A stretch of 17,221 bases of DNA. Origin: an uncultured Candidatus Melainabacteria bacterium (GTDB lineage Bacteria; Cyanobacteriota; Vampirovibrionia; Gastranaerophilales; Gastranaerophilaceae). The notes beneath the pieces are model-generated. The model ran no database searches. It was not told where the DNA came from and was given only the letters and a program-made list of their open reading frames with translations. This document shows, in pieces, positions 15,167-17,221 of the stretch (position 1 is its first letter; each line of letters begins with the position of its first letter). The position numbers and the translations under genes are program-made. The stretch is from the NCBI GenBank assembly GCA_934726055.1, contig CAKVCZ010000021.1, positions 1 to 17,221 of the forward strand, given 5' to 3'.

Positions 15167-16217
15167 AGTTAAATTAGAACATGTCATAAAAGCGTATGAT
15201 ACGAAACGTGTAATAGACGGAGTTGATTTAACCATTAAAGACAAGGAATTTTTAGTTCTTGTAGGTTCTTCAGGGTGTGGTAAATCTACTATCCTACGTA
15301 TGATTGCCGGATTGGAAGAAATTTCTGACGGAAATATTTATATTGGTGATAAAAAAGTTAATAATGTACATCCAAAAGATAGAGATATAGCATTTGTTTT
15401 TCAAAGTTATGCACTATATCCGCACATGACTGTTTATGAAAATATCGCATTTGGTTTGAAGATGCGAAAAGTAGATAAAAAAATTATTGACCAAAAAGTA
15501 AAAGAAGCTGCTGAAATTTTAAATTTGACAGAATATTTGAACAGGCGACCAAAACAGCTTTCAGGTGGACAAAGACAACGTGTTGCACTTGGTAGGGCAA
15601 TTGTTAGAAATCCAAAAGTATTTTTAATGGATGAACCACTATCTAATTTGGATGCAAAATTAAGAGTTCAGATGAGAGCAGAATTAAAGAGATTACACGA
15701 AAAATTACAAACTACATTTATATATGTTACTCACGATCAAACAGAAGCTTTAACAATGGGTGATAGAATAGTTATTTTAGACAAAGGTAAAATTCAACAA
15801 GTTGATACTCCGTTGAATGTTTATAATAATCCTGCGAATAAATTTGTTGCCGGTTTTATTGGTTCTCCACAAATGAATTTTATTGATTGTCAAATTGTGA
15901 ATAATACTTTAATTATGCAAGAACCTATTTTTGAATTAGAACAAGATTTAATTGAAAAATTAGGGAACAGAAATGAAGTAACAGTCGGTATTCGTCCGGA
16001 ATTAATGATGAATAATTCAGGTCGAATTAAATTGAATGTAAAAACAGATATGAAAGAACTTTTAGGCTCAGAACAAATTGTTTATTTTAACATAGGGAAT
16101 AACAAATGTTGTGCAAAATTAAGTACGGATTATGATGTGCAGGAAGATTTATCGTTGAGCCTTGATACAAAAGACTTCTTGTATTTTGACAAAGAAACAG
16201 GCGAAAGAATAGCATAG
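15159..16217 (+). CDS. MalK/UgpC/MsmX-type sugar ABC transporter ATPase
   Basis: This 352-residue ATPase has an N-terminal nucleotide-binding domain. Walker A is GSSGCGKST (36-44), the Q-loop lies in FVFQSYALYPHMTVYENI, the signature is LSGGQRQRVALGRA, Walker B is VFLMDEPLSNLDAKLR and the H-loop is VTHDQTEA. All catalytic residues are intact. The C-terminal part (about 235-352) is the regulatory TOBE/OB domain of the CUT1 sugar-importer group, but it is rather short and divergent. No permease or binding protein is nearby, so it may energise importers encoded elsewhere, as MsmX does, or be a dedicated subunit separated from its partners. The start codon is inside the end of the pseudokinase gene, with only a weak GGGA upstream, consistent with coupled translation. 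Confidence 0.9.
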   Translation: MSEVKLEHVIKAYDTKRVIDGVDLTIKDKEFLVLVGSSGCGKSTILRMIAGLEEISDGNIYIGDKKVNNVHPKDRDIAFVFQSYALYPHMTVYENIAFGLKMRKVDKKIIDQKVKEAAEILNLTEYLNRRPKQLSGGQRQRVALGRAIVRNPKVFLMDEPLSNLDAKLRVQMRAELKRLHEKLQTTFIYVTHDQTEALTMGDRIVILDKGKIQQVDTPLNVYNNPANKFVAGFIGSPQMNFIDCQIVNNTLIMQEPIFELEQDLIEKLGNRNEVTVGIRPELMMNNSGRIKLNVKTDMKELLGSEQIVYFNIGNNKCCAKLSTDYDVQEDLSLSLDTKDFLYFDKETGERIA

Positions 16218-16265
16218 GATTTGTTAAATTAAATAATCTAAGAATTTAAGAAATGAGGTAAAATT

Positions 16266-17075
16266 ATGGGAATTATGCAAGGTAAAAAAGGAATTATTTT
16301 TGGTGTATCAAATAATCATGGTATTGCTTATGGTATTGCAAAACAATTATTTGACCAAGGTGCGGATATAGCATTTACTTATGCCGGAGAAGTTATGGAA
16401 AAACGTGTAAGACCTTTGGCAGAAGAAATGAATTCTAAATTAATCATGTCTTGTGATGTTACAAAAGAAGACGAAGTAAAAGCAGTTTTTGCAGAATGTG
16501 AAAAAGTTTATGGTAAATTAGATTTTGTTATTCATGCAGTTGCATTTGCAAACAAGGAAGACTTATCAGGTGAATTTATCAACACATCAAAAGCCGGTTG
16601 GGATTTAGCTTTAGGTGTAAGTTCATATTCATTAATTTCTTTATGCCGTGAAGCAAGACCAATTATGAATGAAGGCGGTTCAATTTTAGCTTTAACATAT
16701 TTAGGTTCTGAATTCTATGTTGCAAACTATAATATCATGGGTGTTGCAAAAGCTGCATTAGAAGCTTCAATGAGATATTTAGCAATGGATATGGGTAAAG
16801 TTGGTGTTAGAGTTAACTGCTTATCAGCTGGCCCAATTAAAACTCTTGCAGCAAGAGGTATTTCAGGATTTGATTACATGCTAAAAGCTGCACGTCTAAA
16901 ATCTCCTCTAAATCGTAACACTTCACTAGAAGATGTTGGTAAAGCAGGTTTGTATTTGGCATCTGATTTATCCAGCGGAACTACCGGTGAAATTGTGTAC
17001 TGTGATTGTGGTTGCCGCTCAGTTCATGCTTCAATGGATGAAATGAATGCTATTAACGCAGTAAATGAAGACTAG
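16266..17075 (+). CDS. fabI: Enoyl-[acyl-carrier-protein] reductase (FabI)
   Basis: This 269-residue short-chain dehydrogenase reduces trans-2-enoyl-ACP in the last step of each fatty-acid elongation cycle. The Rossmann segment FGVSNNHGIAYGIAK (12-26) matches the FabI form of the cofactor loop. The catalytic residues are Tyr145 (LTYLGSE), Tyr155 and Lys162 (NYNIMGVAKAALEASMRY), spaced as in E. coli FabI. The position equivalent to E. coli Gly93 is Ala (IHAVAFAN), as in several natural FabI enzymes. Length and order are standard. GAGG at 16255-16258 lies 7 nt before the ATG. It follows the ABC ATPase gene by 48 nt with no terminator between, so it is probably co-transcribed. Confidence 0.93.
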   Translation: MGIMQGKKGIIFGVSNNHGIAYGIAKQLFDQGADIAFTYAGEVMEKRVRPLAEEMNSKLIMSCDVTKEDEVKAVFAECEKVYGKLDFVIHAVAFANKEDLSGEFINTSKAGWDLALGVSSYSLISLCREARPIMNEGGSILALTYLGSEFYVANYNIMGVAKAALEASMRYLAMDMGKVGVRVNCLSAGPIKTLAARGISGFDYMLKAARLKSPLNRNTSLEDVGKAGLYLASDLSSGTTGEIVYCDCGCRSVHASMDEMNAINAVNED

Positions 17076-17096
17076 TTAGATAAAATATATTAATAG

Positions 17097-17137
17097 AAAA
17101 TAGTCCTTAGAAAATATAATAAGGACTATTTTTTTAT
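17097..17137 (+). terminator. Rho-independent terminator after fabI
   Basis: AAAATAGTCCTT (17097-17108) pairs with AAGGACTATTTT (17121-17132) around a 12-nt loop, followed by a T-run to 17135. It ends the pseudokinase-ABC-fabI transcript. Confidence 0.85.
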
Positions 17138-17144
17138 TTAAAAT

Positions 17145-17221
17145 AATAAAATTTTACAAATGTTTTGCAAATATTTTTAATAAAAAATAAAAAGTGTTTG
17201 CAAAGCATGGAATTTGGGTAT
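17145..17221 (+). repeat. Promoter-containing direct repeat, copy 2 (cut by window end)
   Basis: The 77 bases match 82-159 with one missing G and one C-to-G change. The -35 TTGCAA is at 17198-17203, and the window stops on the first base of the predicted -10 after a 17-nt spacer. By analogy with copy 1, a further prepilin-type gene should begin about 40 nt beyond the window. Confidence 0.9.

Noticed and set aside
82..17221. The two 78-bp repeats as ends of a 17-kb mobile element
   Set aside because: No transposase, integrase or target-site duplication is seen, and the genes between are ordinary housekeeping and regulatory types. The repeats are better explained as pilin promoters.

Overview
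This is an AT-rich, densely coded bacterial chromosome segment. It probably comes from a Gram-negative-type (diderm) gut lineage, most likely Vampirovibrionia/Melainabacteria, order Gastranaerophilales. The placement is an inference. It rests on a prepilin-like gene with an 'A|FTLAETLIVMGVIGIV' leader typical of that group, a very large AsmA-type envelope protein, the NifU-like/GGGtGRT gene pair and a small 'LGRSQV' protein. No rRNA, tRNA, transposase or CRISPR array was seen.

Layout: 1-64 holds three back-to-back short hairpins. 82-159 is a promoter-bearing repeat that recurs at 17145-17221, the last bases of the window. The first copy drives a type IV prepilin-like gene (199-1104) interrupted by two in-frame stop codons. 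A terminator and a near-consensus promoter follow, then a 1254-codon AsmA-family gene (1237-5001) ending at a strong GC-rich terminator. On the minus strand lie a TSCPD-domain protein (5071-5349) and a two-gene operon in which a winged-helix protein (6584-7240) precedes a DUF262-like protein without a nuclease domain (5446-6579). Divergently, an orphan sensor histidine kinase (7455-9125) has a promoter lying almost on its start codon. A HEAT-repeat protein (9436-10293) has a long leader with nested complementary segments. It converges on a sugar-nucleotide transferase gene (10366-11421, minus). That gene shares a symmetric divergent promoter region with the NifU-like/GGGtGRT operon (11536-13323).

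The right end has a small unknown protein on the minus strand (13405-13758) and a plus-strand run of three genes: a histidine-kinase-like protein that has lost its phosphoacceptor His and its ATP-binding glycines (14006-15166), a MalK/UgpC-type ABC ATPase whose start overlaps the kinase-like gene (15159-16217), and enoyl-ACP reductase FabI (16266-17075), closed by a terminator. Straight after it the prepilin promoter repeat begins again, so another pilin-type gene is predicted just beyond the window.

The strongest points for follow-up are the degenerate kinase coupled to the ABC ATPase, the DUF262/winged-helix pair, the repeated pilin promoter, the twice-interrupted prepilin and the nested RNA structure ahead of the HEAT gene.
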